Both the position numbers and the translations under genes were made by a program. The notes beneath the pieces are model-generated. The model saw nothing but the letters and a program-made list of their open reading frames with translations. It made no database searches and had not been told where the DNA came from. Shown in pieces: positions 1-8,152 of a stretch of 64,000 nt of DNA (position 1 is the first letter of the stretch; every line of letters starts with the position of its first letter). The DNA is from an uncultured Erysipelotrichaceae bacterium. GTDB lineage: Bacteria; Bacillota_I; Bacilli_A; Erysipelotrichales; Erysipelotrichaceae. The DNA lies in NCBI GenBank assembly GCA_902775735.1, contig CACYNH010000001.1:1-64000 (forward strand). Direction: 5' to 3'.

Positions 1-55
1 TATTCAGAACCAATACACAAAAGAATAAGACTCTCTATAAGGCGCCATTCATCCC

Positions 56-1120
56 ATGTCTGAAGACACAGGCTTTCTGGACGGTTTTCTTAGTAAAGAA
101 GGCGATGAATTCCCTTTTGACCCGGGCGTATTGAGTGATGATGACGGCAGAGTGTGGCTCTATTCCGGCTTCGGTTCGGCTGAAATCATGAAAATGATGG
201 GCGGTACTTCCCCTGAGGCAGGCTGCAACTGCATCGAACTGGAAGCGGATATGATCACGATCAGAAAAGAAGCGGTCAAGATCATTCCGGGCAGAGGAAA
301 CGGCAAAGGCACACCGTTTGAAAACCATGAATTCTATGAGGCGAGTTCCATCCGCAAATTCGACGGAATCTATTACTTCATCTACTCCACAATTCAATCC
401 CATGAGCTGGCATACGCCTTCTCCAAAGAAGGTCCCGACCGCGGATTCGTCTATGGCGGCGTCCTGCACTCCAACGGCAATATCGGATATATAGGCTCAA
501 TGACCCCGCAGTTCTTCTGGGGCAACAATCACGGATCCATCGAACTTGTCAACGGGAAGTTCTATATCTTCGGCCACCGTCAGACAAACTGGCACGAATT
601 CTCAAGACAGGGCGTTGCCGAGGAAATCCGCATGGATGAAAACGGCCGCTTTGAAATGGCAGAAATGACAAGCTGCGGTCTTAACGGCGGACCTCTGGAA
701 GGCAAAGGAACATACAGCGCCCATATCGCCTGTGTCCTTTATCTGAAAGAAGGCGCCTGCAAAATCACCGAAATCAAAGACAAAGCAAAGTGCCCTTCCC
801 TGACCCAGACCGGCGAAGACCGGATGAGCGATCCGGACCAGTATATTTCCAATCTGAATGATGGATCAGTGGCAGGCTTCAAATACTTCAGTTTTGACCA
901 TCCCCATCATATTTCTGTCTGTATGAAGGCGGAAAAAGACGGTGTCATGGAAGTTCTTACCGCACCTGACTCAGAGCCTGTCACTCTGATCAAGGTGAGT
1001 GCGTGCGAAGGCAGAGAGACATTCAGCGCTGAGCTGTCTTCTCTTTCCGGCGTACTGCCTCTGTATTTTGTATGGCGTTCGGAAGGGATCGCCGACTTCT
1101 TCTCCTTCACGGTTGAATAA
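56..1120 (+). CDS. GH43-type glycoside hydrolase, N-terminally truncated
   Basis: The 354-residue product begins inside a family 43 glycosidase (arabinan or xylan debranching enzymes, five-bladed beta-propeller). The conserved stretch FDPGVLSDDDGRVWLYSG and a later NHEFYEASSIRK segment (blade carrying the general acid Glu) fit the family. The first propeller blade with the catalytic base Asp, normally about 100 residues before this stretch, is missing. The same frame has stops at 26-28 and 38-40, so the ATG at 56 is only the first available Met and has no ribosome site before it. A two-base shift around 37-41 would join the upstream frame to this one (LY-GAIHP), so a frameshifted gene whose start lies left of the window is likely. 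Confident of family, unsure that it is functional. Confidence 0.7.
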   Translation: MSEDTGFLDGFLSKEGDEFPFDPGVLSDDDGRVWLYSGFGSAEIMKMMGGTSPEAGCNCIELEADMITIRKEAVKIIPGRGNGKGTPFENHEFYEASSIRKFDGIYYFIYSTIQSHELAYAFSKEGPDRGFVYGGVLHSNGNIGYIGSMTPQFFWGNNHGSIELVNGKFYIFGHRQTNWHEFSRQGVAEEIRMDENGRFEMAEMTSCGLNGGPLEGKGTYSAHIACVLYLKEGACKITEIKDKAKCPSLTQTGEDRMSDPDQYISNLNDGSVAGFKYFSFDHPHHISVCMKAEKDGVMEVLTAPDSEPVTLIKVSACEGRETFSAELSSLSGVLPLYFVWRSEGIADFFSFTVE

Positions 1121-1142
1121 GTTTCAATTGATCTTCTCAGAA

Positions 1143-1172
1143 GAAAACCCCATGTGCGCGCATGGGGCTTTT
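1143..1172. terminator. bidirectional intrinsic terminator
   Basis: Stem CCCCATG (1147-1153) with CATGGGG (1160-1166), flanked by AAAA on the left and CTTTTT on the right. It serves the GH43 gene and the convergent lysozyme gene. Confidence 0.85.
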
Positions 1173-1235
1173 TCATAAGAGGTTGTCTTAATACCTGTTA
1201 AAGAAAGTGCTTTTGTGCGGATTTCCCCGGAAGAA

Positions 1236-1850
1236 TTACAGCACCTGTTTCTGGCTGAAGCGGAAGTGGTTCAGATCAACACTGCAGTAATCGCGGTCAA
1301 GCGGTTTGGTGGTGAACTGATGAAGAGAGGAAATATCGGAGAAGTCGTTCTGCTTTGTGCCGTCGTCGGTTCCCCAATGGGCGACCCAGCGGTCATAGAA
1401 CGCGCAGCTTTCATCCAGATAGCGCAGCCAGCTGTAGGAACAGTAGATGCCGGTATGGTAACCCGCCTTGCGGATCGCGGAGCACATAATGGAGGTCAGC
1501 TTGGAAATGCATTCTTTATTGATCTCAAAACCGTTCTTCACTTTCCAGCCGTCGGCGTCCTCCTGGTCCACCCAGACGCCCATGGCGATATTGCGCTTAT
1601 AAGGTTCAATCACTTTGAGGAAGACTTCCGCCTCCTCTTTCGCGCTTTCTTCATCCACCGCGTAGGAATACCAGTAGACGCCGAAAGGTATTCCCAGCTG
1701 GATGCACTCTTTCACATTGCGGTCGAACTTTTTGTCCTTCTGATCAATCGACCAGCCCCAGCCGGCCCGGATGATGACAAACTGATCTCTGTATTCGGAA
1801 AGATCAATGTCGCCATTGTGTTCTGAAATATCGATTCCGTACATTGTCAT
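1236..1850 (-). CDS. GH25 family lysozyme
   Basis: The 204-residue protein is a GH25 muramidase (cleaves MurNAc-GlcNAc bonds in peptidoglycan). It opens directly with the family start YGIDISEHNGDID, where the Asp is a catalytic-site residue, and has the D-x-E motif in WVDQED near residue 100. No signal peptide or cell-wall binding domain is present, so export would need lysis or a non-classical route; it may be a prophage remnant or a housekeeping enzyme. The start at 1850 is chosen because AGGAG lies 8 nt upstream; a longer frame upstream to 2063 is antisense to the CarD gene and is not used. It lies 88 nt downstream of carD-like on the same strand. Confidence 0.85.
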   Translation of the reverse strand: MTMYGIDISEHNGDIDLSEYRDQFVIIRAGWGWSIDQKDKKFDRNVKECIQLGIPFGVYWYSYAVDEESAKEEAEVFLKVIEPYKRNIAMGVWVDQEDADGWKVKNGFEINKECISKLTSIMCSAIRKAGYHTGIYCSYSWLRYLDESCAFYDRWVAHWGTDDGTKQNDFSDISSLHQFTTKPLDRDYCSVDLNHFRFSQKQVL

Positions 1851-1938
1851 GATATCGTCTCCTGTTTTTTCAAGTTTAGCAGATTTTGAAAATGATGAGA
1901 GGAAGAAGGAAAAGAAAAAGGAAGGCAGCGCCTTCCGT

Positions 1939-2439
1939 TCATTCCTCTGCGAGTTTGGCCACTTCATCCTCGAAGTATGCTTTGGCCTCCTCATAGGTTT
2001 TGCCAAGAGCCACGGAGATTTCCCGGTAGAGGTAATTCTCCGCCTTCTGCAGGTACTCATCATCGATGCTGGCCAGCTTCTTGTGCTGCTCCATTCTGGC
2101 CTTGTTGCGGCCGTAGGAGGTTTTGATGATGCAGATCAGATCCTGAATGTCATTGCCTTTGAGAAGAGCCGCATACTGGCTTTTCATGTTAGCCGGCTTG
2201 TTTTCGAGGGTCTGGATATCCGGAGCTGAAATGATCAGTTCCCTGATTTCATCCTCGGTGATCAGATCGCGCAGATTGCCGGCCTTATTGGATACCGGAA
2301 CCTGCATCTTCACCGATCCGTCCTGTTTCAGGTACGGAACCAGGTCATAGCACATTTCGCCTGTAAAATCACTGCGGTGCTTGCCAACAATTTTGCATAC
2401 ATCACGTCGGTAAACTACAATATCGTTCACTTTGTACAT
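1939..2439 (-). CDS. CarD-family transcriptional regulator
   Basis: A 166-residue protein. The first 60 residues (MYKVNDIVVYRRDVCKIVG and following) match the CarD/TRCF RNA-polymerase-interaction domain, a Tudor-like fold that binds the beta subunit. The remaining part is helical and rich in charged residues, like the CarD DNA-binding domain that stabilises open complexes. The start at 2439 aligns with the family N terminus and has GGGGAAG upstream; an ATG 12 codons earlier lacks a ribosome site. A TATAAT lies about 28 nt before the start. Confidence 0.85.
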   Translation of the reverse strand: MYKVNDIVVYRRDVCKIVGKHRSDFTGEMCYDLVPYLKQDGSVKMQVPVSNKAGNLRDLITEDEIRELIISAPDIQTLENKPANMKSQYAALLKGNDIQDLICIIKTSYGRNKARMEQHKKLASIDDEYLQKAENYLYREISVALGKTYEEAKAYFEDEVAKLAEE

Positions 2440-2466
2440 TGTCTTCTTCCCCGCTTTCATGTTAAT

Positions 2467-2472
2467 ATTATA
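2467..2472 (-). promoter_or_regulatory. -10 box of CarD-like gene
   Basis: Perfect TATAAT on the minus strand 27 nt before the chosen start. No good -35 hexamer is visible at 16-18 nt. Confidence 0.5.
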
Positions 2473-2523
2473 CATTTTTTACAGGAAATTTTCCACGATA
2501 GATAAAGTGGATTTTTACTACTT

Positions 2524-3735
2524 TCAGATAATCTGGACAATGAAGAACTTCAGATACTCCGTTTCCGGCACATCCGGAAGCACCGGATGATCCGGGGCGG
2601 CGTGGCGCTCTTCCACAATGCGGATGGTGACGCCGGCGTCCCTGGCCGCGTCCGCCAGCATTCTTCTGAATTCCTCCTTCGGCATGAAATGCGAGCAGGA
2701 GGCCGAGGCAAGATAGCCGCCTCTTGGCAGCAGCTTCATCGCTTCGCAGTTGATCTGTCTGTATCCGCTTCTGGCGTTATGGAAGGTCCTTCTGCTTTTG
2801 GTGAAGGCGGGCGGATCAAGAATAATAAAGTCAAACTTCGCGTGCTCGCTTCTGAGCTCAGGCAGAATATCGAATACGTCCGCCTGTCTCAGATCAATCT
2901 TCAGCCCGTTTCTTTCCGCATTCTTCTTTGCCATCTCAAGGGCTGACTCTGAAATATCCACAGCCAGAACACTTTCCGCTCCGCCGTTTGCGGCGTTGAG
3001 CGCAAAGGAGCCGGTATGTGTGCAGCAATCCAGCACCTTTCTTCCCTTTGCCAGTTTCTTGACCGCCAGGCGGTTGTATTTCTGATCCAGGAAGAAACCT
3101 GTTTTCTGTCCGTTTTCCACGTCAACTTCATAAATGATGCCGTTTTCCGTGATTTCGGTGACTGGAGATTCCGGATGGTTTCCGCCATACCAGCCTTTGT
3201 ACTGTCTTAATCCTTCCTTGGCTCTGAGGTCGCCCTCATTTCTTTCATAGATGCCATCAATCACTTCGCCATGCGCTTTGAGCTCATCCAGGAGTGCCTG
3301 ATAAAGAACATCTTTATGCAGGTCCATGCCATAGCTTGCGATTTCCGCCACAAGAAGATTGTTATAGCGGTCCACGGTCACCCCGGGCAGGCCGTCGGCT
3401 TCGCCATGGATCAGCCGGCAGGCGCCGAAATCATCCGCCATGACATCGAGGCGGTACTGAACGGCATATTTCACTCTTCTTGCGAAGAAGGAATCATCAT
3501 ATTTTTCATTGGCGTTGGCGCCTAAAAGGCGGATCCTGATTTTTGAGGCGGCGCTGTAAAGGCCGGTGCCAAGCCAGCTGCCCTTTGATGAAAACACATC
3601 GATGAACGATCCGTTTTCAATTTCTTCTGAGCTTTCCGTGATCTCATCCTCATAAATCCAGGGATGGCCTTTCTTTAATGAAAGCTCCTGTTTCTTTGTC
3701 ACCTTTGCGTAAGGAAATGTTCTTGTCTGTTTCAT
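2524..3735 (-). CDS. class I SAM-dependent rRNA (cytosine-C5) methyltransferase, RlmI-like
   Basis: A 403-residue protein of the RlmI/YwbD type, which methylates cytosine in 23S rRNA. An N-terminal PUA-like segment (LKKGHPWIYEDEI) is followed by the Rossmann methyltransferase core with VLDCCTHTGSFALNAA (SAM-binding loop), VDISESAL, and DFIILDPPAFTK (motif IV). A Cys in SASCSHFM near the C terminus fits the family. The start at 3735 is chosen because the frame upstream overlaps an intrinsic terminator hairpin (3768-3790) of the gene before it; GGTG lies just upstream. The gene is monocistronic. Confidence 0.88.
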   Translation of the reverse strand: MKQTRTFPYAKVTKKQELSLKKGHPWIYEDEITESSEEIENGSFIDVFSSKGSWLGTGLYSAASKIRIRLLGANANEKYDDSFFARRVKYAVQYRLDVMADDFGACRLIHGEADGLPGVTVDRYNNLLVAEIASYGMDLHKDVLYQALLDELKAHGEVIDGIYERNEGDLRAKEGLRQYKGWYGGNHPESPVTEITENGIIYEVDVENGQKTGFFLDQKYNRLAVKKLAKGRKVLDCCTHTGSFALNAANGGAESVLAVDISESALEMAKKNAERNGLKIDLRQADVFDILPELRSEHAKFDFIILDPPAFTKSRRTFHNARSGYRQINCEAMKLLPRGGYLASASCSHFMPKEEFRRMLADAARDAGVTIRIVEERHAAPDHPVLPDVPETEYLKFFIVQII

Positions 3736-3767
3736 ATTTTTCACCCGGAAAATCGTACCATAAGGAA

Positions 3768-3790
3768 AAGAAAAACGATACATCGTATCG
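3768..3790 (-). terminator. intrinsic terminator after PTS-IIC-like gene
   Basis: On the minus strand CGATAC-GAT-GTATCG (3776-3790) followed by TTTTTCTTTT. It lies between the PTS-IIC-like gene and the rRNA methyltransferase. Confidence 0.8.
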
Positions 3791-3813
3791 CTTTTCCAAA
3801 GACTGATTTGTGA

Positions 3814-4866
3814 TTACAGCTTAAGATCGTTTTCTTTAATCCAGCCTGCTTTTCTTTCCAGCTCGCATACCGCCCAGCTGATGAGTGCCGGCAGAACGAA
3901 GCAGATCAGAACCATGCCGGTCCAGTCCATGGCGCCGATGCCAGCCTTAAGGCCGCTTGCTGTGTCATTGACCCAGCCGGTGTAGACGCCGATCTGACCG
4001 ACCAGACCGCATGTGCCCATGCCGGAAGCGACAGCCGGACCGTTGTTCTGCATTCTGAACACGCAGGTGGCCAGAGGTCCTGTAATTGCGGAAGCCACGA
4101 TGGGCGGAATCCATGTTCTGGGATTGCGGATGATATTTGCCATCTGCAGCATGCTGGTGCCCAGTCCCTGGGAGACAAGGCCGCCGATGCCGTTTTCTTT
4201 ATAGGACATGACCGCGAAGCCGACCATCTGCGCGCAGCATCCCGCCACCGCAGCTCCTCCGGCAAGACCGGTCAGGCCAAGGGCGGCGCAGATCGCGGCG
4301 GAGGAAATCGGCAGAGTCAGGGCGATGCCGACAAGAACGGAAACGATAATGCCCATGAAGAACGGCTGCAGTTCTGTCGCCCACATGATCACGGAGCCGA
4401 GCGAGCTTGCGGCTTTGCCGATATACGGGGCAAACAGGATGCTCAGGATTGTTCCGGCAAGAATCGTGACGGCCGGGGTCACAAGAATATCCACTTTTGT
4501 TTCTTTGGAGACAAGCTTGCCGCATTCGCAGGCGATGATCGCGATGACATAGACGGCCAGAGGTCCCCCTGCCCCGCCAAGGCCGTTGGCGGCGGCGCCG
4601 ACCGCGATCAGAGAGAATAAGACAAGCTGGGGCGCTTTGAGGGCGTAGCCGATGGAAACCGCCATCGCCGGTCCGGCAACGCTTTTGGCATATGTTCCCG
4701 CGTCAATGAGAAACTGAATGGACAGCTGGGTGCCCAGCGTCTCGATAATCGTGCCGATCAGAAGGCTGGCGAAGAGGCCCTGGGCCATCGCGCTCATGGC
4801 GTCGATCCCGTATCTGCGGGCGGAAATATTGACATTCTTTTTTTCAAAGTATTCTTTCATCGTCAT
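3814..4866 (-). CDS. PTS EIIC-like membrane protein (PTS_EIIC_2 family)
   Basis: A 350-residue, Gly/Ala-rich integral membrane protein with about ten hydrophobic segments. The pattern KSVAGPAMAVSIGYALKAPQLVLFS, GGAGGPLAVY and NGPAVASGMGTCGLVGQIG is typical of the PF13303-type IIC family, usually annotated as a PTS sugar transporter IIC subunit. No EIIA or EIIB gene is nearby, so the substrate and even transport by phosphotransfer are unknown. The start at 4866 has a strong GGAGG 8 nt upstream. It is transcribed divergently from a membrane-anchored MerR regulator across a shared operator region (4918-4961), so it is probably the main target of that regulator. Confidence 0.75.
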   Translation of the reverse strand: MTMKEYFEKKNVNISARRYGIDAMSAMAQGLFASLLIGTIIETLGTQLSIQFLIDAGTYAKSVAGPAMAVSIGYALKAPQLVLFSLIAVGAAANGLGGAGGPLAVYVIAIIACECGKLVSKETKVDILVTPAVTILAGTILSILFAPYIGKAASSLGSVIMWATELQPFFMGIIVSVLVGIALTLPISSAAICAALGLTGLAGGAAVAGCCAQMVGFAVMSYKENGIGGLVSQGLGTSMLQMANIIRNPRTWIPPIVASAITGPLATCVFRMQNNGPAVASGMGTCGLVGQIGVYTGWVNDTASGLKAGIGAMDWTGMVLICFVLPALISWAVCELERKAGWIKENDLKL

Positions 4867-4917
4867 CGGAATGTCCCTCCTTTGTTCCGATGAAGTTATA
4901 TCATAATCATTTTCATT

Positions 4918-4961
4918 TGTATAGTCATTTTGACTATATATTTAGTCAATTTGACTATAAC
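4918..4961. promoter_or_regulatory. mirrored divergent MerR-type promoters with two dyads
   Basis: On the plus strand TTGACT (4930-4935) and TATAAC (4956-4961) are separated by 20 bp. On the minus strand TTGACT (4949-4944) and TATACA (4923-4918) are also separated by 20 bp. Two dyads lie in the spacers: ATAGTCA-TTT-TGACTAT (4921-4937) and TAGTCA-ATT-TGACTA (4943-4957). Over-long 19-20 bp spacers are characteristic of promoters activated by MerR proteins. Confidence 0.75.
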
Positions 4962-5067
4962 CATCCGAAAATACATGTTTTTTGAAGAAAATCATAAATA
5001 TTTCACTCTGGCTATTGACCTTGAAGCTGCCCAAACCTCTATGATGAAACCGGAAAGGAGGCAGGAT

Positions 5068-6600
5068 ATGCTGATTAATGAGCTGAATGCCCTGCTGGGA
5101 ATCACAAAAGAGAATATCAGGTATTACGAAAAGGAAGGACTGATCTTGCCTGCCCGCAAAGCCAACGGCTACCGTGAGTACTCCGATGAGGATGTGCTGC
5201 GGCTGAAAAAGATTGTTGTCTTACGCAGGCTCGGCGTTCCGATCGCCGATATCCGGGATGTGCTGGAAAACAGAAAAGAACTCGATGCCGTGCTGAATGA
5301 AAACATCCTGAAGCTTGATCAGGAAATCAATGAGATGCAGGAAGCCCGGAAGATCTGTCTGGATCTTGAAAGCAGCCACACTTCAATTGAGGATATGAAC
5401 GCCGATCTTTATCTGGAAAAGATCAATGAAAAGAGCTCTTCCGGCTTTGCGGATCTGAAGAAGGATGTGCTGAATTACTCGGCGGACCTCTTTGTGGAGT
5501 CATTCGGTCACTTCCAGTTCTTCTACCCGATCTTCAAACCGCTCTTATGGAAGCGTAAAAGAAAGGGTTCCGTGGTACTTGCCGTGATCATGTGCGCTCT
5601 GTTTATCCTGGGCGGCGGATCCGCATGTTCCAGAATCAGTATCCGCAACAACATGTCCCCGGGACTTTACTTTTTGAGAGGCATGCTGGTGTTCGCCATG
5701 ATCGTGATTGTCTGGATTATCCTGAGAAATGTGTTCTATTTCCTTTCAAAGAAATACACAAGGTTTGAGAAACCTGCCGCAATCGGCGGCGCGTTCATCT
5801 CGGCGCTTGTCTCTATCGGTCTTGTCTTCCTCGCCGTCTTCCACTGGAGCCGCATCATCATGTTCACCCCATACAATGATCCGCCTGTCTTTCTGGATGA
5901 AACCGCCGATCTTGTCCAGGTGATCCGCCATGATGAAATCGCCTTTGAAGATAATGACTGGACCCCATCTGAAAAATCAGTCAGATACAGTTCAGCTGAC
6001 ACGGAATACAACCTTGCCATCCAGAAGGCGCTGCGTGAGTGCCGGCCGGCGGGAAAATGGTCGCCGACAGGCAGCTATTGGGATCTTCTCAACAGCAGAA
6101 AGATCACCGGAAGCCCGGATGAATTCTGGCAGATTCTCTGGTATAACGACTTATCCAACCGCATAACCTTCTTCTATCTCGTTCATAACGGAGGCTACGG
6201 TCTTGGGGATGATCCTGAGGATGAATGGGTTGTCGATGAGCCTAATTATGGCGTCCATATTGCAAGTGAAGAGCTCATCCGCCTTGTCAAAGAATACGAC
6301 AGCCACATCACAGTCAAGCCGGGTGCCCGGGAAACCTTCCGGAATATCTTTGAATATGATCCTGAAAAGATCTGGAAAGATGATCTGTATAAAGACGGAC
6401 GTTTTGACACATACCGTTATCTCACTCTGCTGGACAGTGAAACCGGTGAAGACGTCACCGAAGCCTTCATCGAACAATACAGGGAAGCCTGGGAAAACGA
6501 GGACTGGGATACCCTGTTTGAGGCAACTGAAACAATCGATCAGAGATGGGAAAGTGTTTATGTGAATCCTGAAGCCGCCCACATGGAGGGCAGCGATTAA
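5068..6600 (+). CDS. membrane-anchored MerR-family regulator
   Basis: A 510-residue protein. Residues 1-70 are a MerR winged helix (ITKENIRYYEKEGLILPAR, NGYREYSDEDVLRLKKI, LRRLGVPIADIR), followed by the dimerisation coiled coil to about 110. Three membrane segments follow at about 168-184, 198-226 and 237-258; the positively charged WKRKRKG and KKYTRFEK loops place the N terminus inside and the C-terminal 250 residues outside. That acidic, Trp/Tyr-rich outer domain resembles nothing I recognise. The start at 5068 is set by AAAGGAGG 7 nt before it; an open frame from 4930 would overlap the promoter. It is likely a one-component sensor that controls itself and the divergent PTS-IIC-like gene. 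Confidence 0.8.
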   Translation: MLINELNALLGITKENIRYYEKEGLILPARKANGYREYSDEDVLRLKKIVVLRRLGVPIADIRDVLENRKELDAVLNENILKLDQEINEMQEARKICLDLESSHTSIEDMNADLYLEKINEKSSSGFADLKKDVLNYSADLFVESFGHFQFFYPIFKPLLWKRKRKGSVVLAVIMCALFILGGGSACSRISIRNNMSPGLYFLRGMLVFAMIVIVWIILRNVFYFLSKKYTRFEKPAAIGGAFISALVSIGLVFLAVFHWSRIIMFTPYNDPPVFLDETADLVQVIRHDEIAFEDNDWTPSEKSVRYSSADTEYNLAIQKALRECRPAGKWSPTGSYWDLLNSRKITGSPDEFWQILWYNDLSNRITFFYLVHNGGYGLGDDPEDEWVVDEPNYGVHIASEELIRLVKEYDSHITVKPGARETFRNIFEYDPEKIWKDDLYKDGRFDTYRYLTLLDSETGEDVTEAFIEQYREAWENEDWDTLFEATETIDQRWESVYVNPEAAHMEGSD

Positions 6601-6612
6601 CCCACCATTCAG

Positions 6613-6641
6613 AGCCTTCCGGAAAAACCGGAAGGTTTTTT
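6613..6641 (+). terminator. intrinsic terminator after MerR gene
   Basis: CCTTCCGG-AAAAA-CCGGAAGG (6615-6635) followed by six T. Confidence 0.9.
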
Positions 6642-6656
6642 CATGGAACCTCACGA

Positions 6657-6685
6657 AAGAAAAACGGATCCCCTGAGGAGATCCG
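6657..6685 (-). terminator. intrinsic terminator after serine hydrolase gene
   Basis: Minus-strand stem CGGATCTCC / GGGGATCCG around a 3-nt loop (6665-6685), followed by TTTTTC. Confidence 0.8.
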
Positions 6686-6704
6686 CCTGAGAAAAAGAAA
6701 TTGA

Positions 6705-8135
6705 TCACTGTTTTGTGAAGCGCACCGCAGGAATGCCCGGCATCGGTTCAATCACCGCGTCAAAACCGGTCACTTTCTCCTCTTCAATGATGAAGGTGAC
6801 CGGGAACTGGACGCCATAGACAAACATCGTGACATCAAAGACATCATAGTTGTAATGTCCCAGCATGCCCTGATAGCTTTCCCACTGCAGCGCGTATCCC
6901 TGCTCTGTGCATGCGATCGTGATGGTGCCGAATCCATTGCTGGTGTAGGTCCCGGCATATTCTTCCGCCGCCAGGGAAGGCGTTGTATCCTTCACTCTTG
7001 CGGCTTCTTTTGCCTGCATGCCTGCGGCCATGCCGGCAAACAGAGGGCCGAGCACTTCATTGATCGAAGCAGTCCAGTCTTTTTCCTCAAGGCCGAGATA
7101 ATCATCGAGAATCTGGTATGTGACCGCGTTGCAGAGGAAATTGGTGGTGCCGTTGGAAAGAACAATCACGCCAAGATCCTCACCGGGCAGGATGGTCATA
7201 AGCGCCGAGAAGCCAAGGGTGTTGCCGCCATGGCTGCACATCCGCTGTCCTCTGTAAAGATCGGTGAACCAGCCAAGGCCATAGGTGGTTTCAGTGATTT
7301 CCGGCAGGAAGAACAGATACGGCGTGCCGAGAACCTGCGGTTTATGCATTTCATCCAGTGTTGCCTTTTCGACAAGCTTCTTTCCTTCCCATGTTCCGTC
7401 GCCAAGCTGGAACTTCAGGTATTTCACCATGTCATTGGCACTTGAGACAATCGCGCCGGCCGGACCGACTGCCTTTAAGGAAAGATACGGCTGAGCCAGA
7501 TTGCCCTGCGGGGTTGCGACATAGCCAAGCGATCTGTTTTCGTTTTCTTCCATTTTCTCAATTGTGAAGACGGTATCTTTCATGCCGAGCGGTTCGAGGA
7601 TTCTTTCCTTCACCAGCTCTTCCCATGATTTTCCTGTGACCGCTTCAGCCACATGGCCGGCCAGGGCGACCATCTGGTTTGAATATTTGAAGCCGGCCCT
7701 GAAATCATACTGGGGCTCAAGGTATTCCAGCATCGGCACAAGGTCCGCTCTTTTGTCGGGAACCGGATAGATGGACTGGGCGTCATAAGCCGCCACGCCG
7801 GTGCGGTGGGATAAAAGATCGCGTAAGGTGACGTGGGCAGCGACCCATTCGTCATAGAGTTTCAAATCCGGCACATAGGTTCTGACCGGAGCGTCCCAGG
7901 AGACTTTCCCCTCTTCGCACAGCATTCCCAGAAGCAGGGCGGTAAAGCTCTTTGTGGCGGAGCCGATGGGCATTAATGTATCGGCATCGACCGCTTCGGT
8001 TTCATTGCGCAGGCCATAGCCGGCGGTTTTGATGACTTCCCCGTTTTTGATGATGCCGATGGAGAAACCCTGAAGATTCCATTTGGCAAGTAGTTCGGCT
8101 GCGTGGCTGTCCAATGTCTGTACGTAGTTTCCCAT
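6705..8135 (-). CDS. class C beta-lactamase-like serine hydrolase
   Basis: A 476-residue cytoplasmic (no signal peptide) member of the beta-lactamase/D-aminopeptidase superfamily. The catalytic SxxK is SATK in PIGSATKSFTALLLG, the YxN is YSN in FKYSNQMVALAGH, and the third motif is HGG in CSHGGNTLGF. The last 110 residues form a DUF3471-like C-terminal domain (EEYAGTYTSNGFGTI). The lack of export signal argues against a true beta-lactamase; peptidase or esterase action is more likely. A GGAGG ribosome site precedes the start. It lies 17 nt downstream of a dipeptide epimerase gene, so the two may process peptides from peptidoglycan or diet together. Confidence 0.82.
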   Translation of the reverse strand: MGNYVQTLDSHAAELLAKWNLQGFSIGIIKNGEVIKTAGYGLRNETEAVDADTLMPIGSATKSFTALLLGMLCEEGKVSWDAPVRTYVPDLKLYDEWVAAHVTLRDLLSHRTGVAAYDAQSIYPVPDKRADLVPMLEYLEPQYDFRAGFKYSNQMVALAGHVAEAVTGKSWEELVKERILEPLGMKDTVFTIEKMEENENRSLGYVATPQGNLAQPYLSLKAVGPAGAIVSSANDMVKYLKFQLGDGTWEGKKLVEKATLDEMHKPQVLGTPYLFFLPEITETTYGLGWFTDLYRGQRMCSHGGNTLGFSALMTILPGEDLGVIVLSNGTTNFLCNAVTYQILDDYLGLEEKDWTASINEVLGPLFAGMAAGMQAKEAARVKDTTPSLAAEEYAGTYTSNGFGTITIACTEQGYALQWESYQGMLGHYNYDVFDVTMFVYGVQFPVTFIIEEEKVTGFDAVIEPMPGIPAVRFTKQ

Positions 8136-8152
8136 GATTATTGTCCTCCTGT

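Noticed and set aside
1215..1826. Plus-strand 203-codon frame opposite the lysozyme gene
   Set aside because: It is the antisense shadow of the GH25 gene, which has clear family motifs and a ribosome site.
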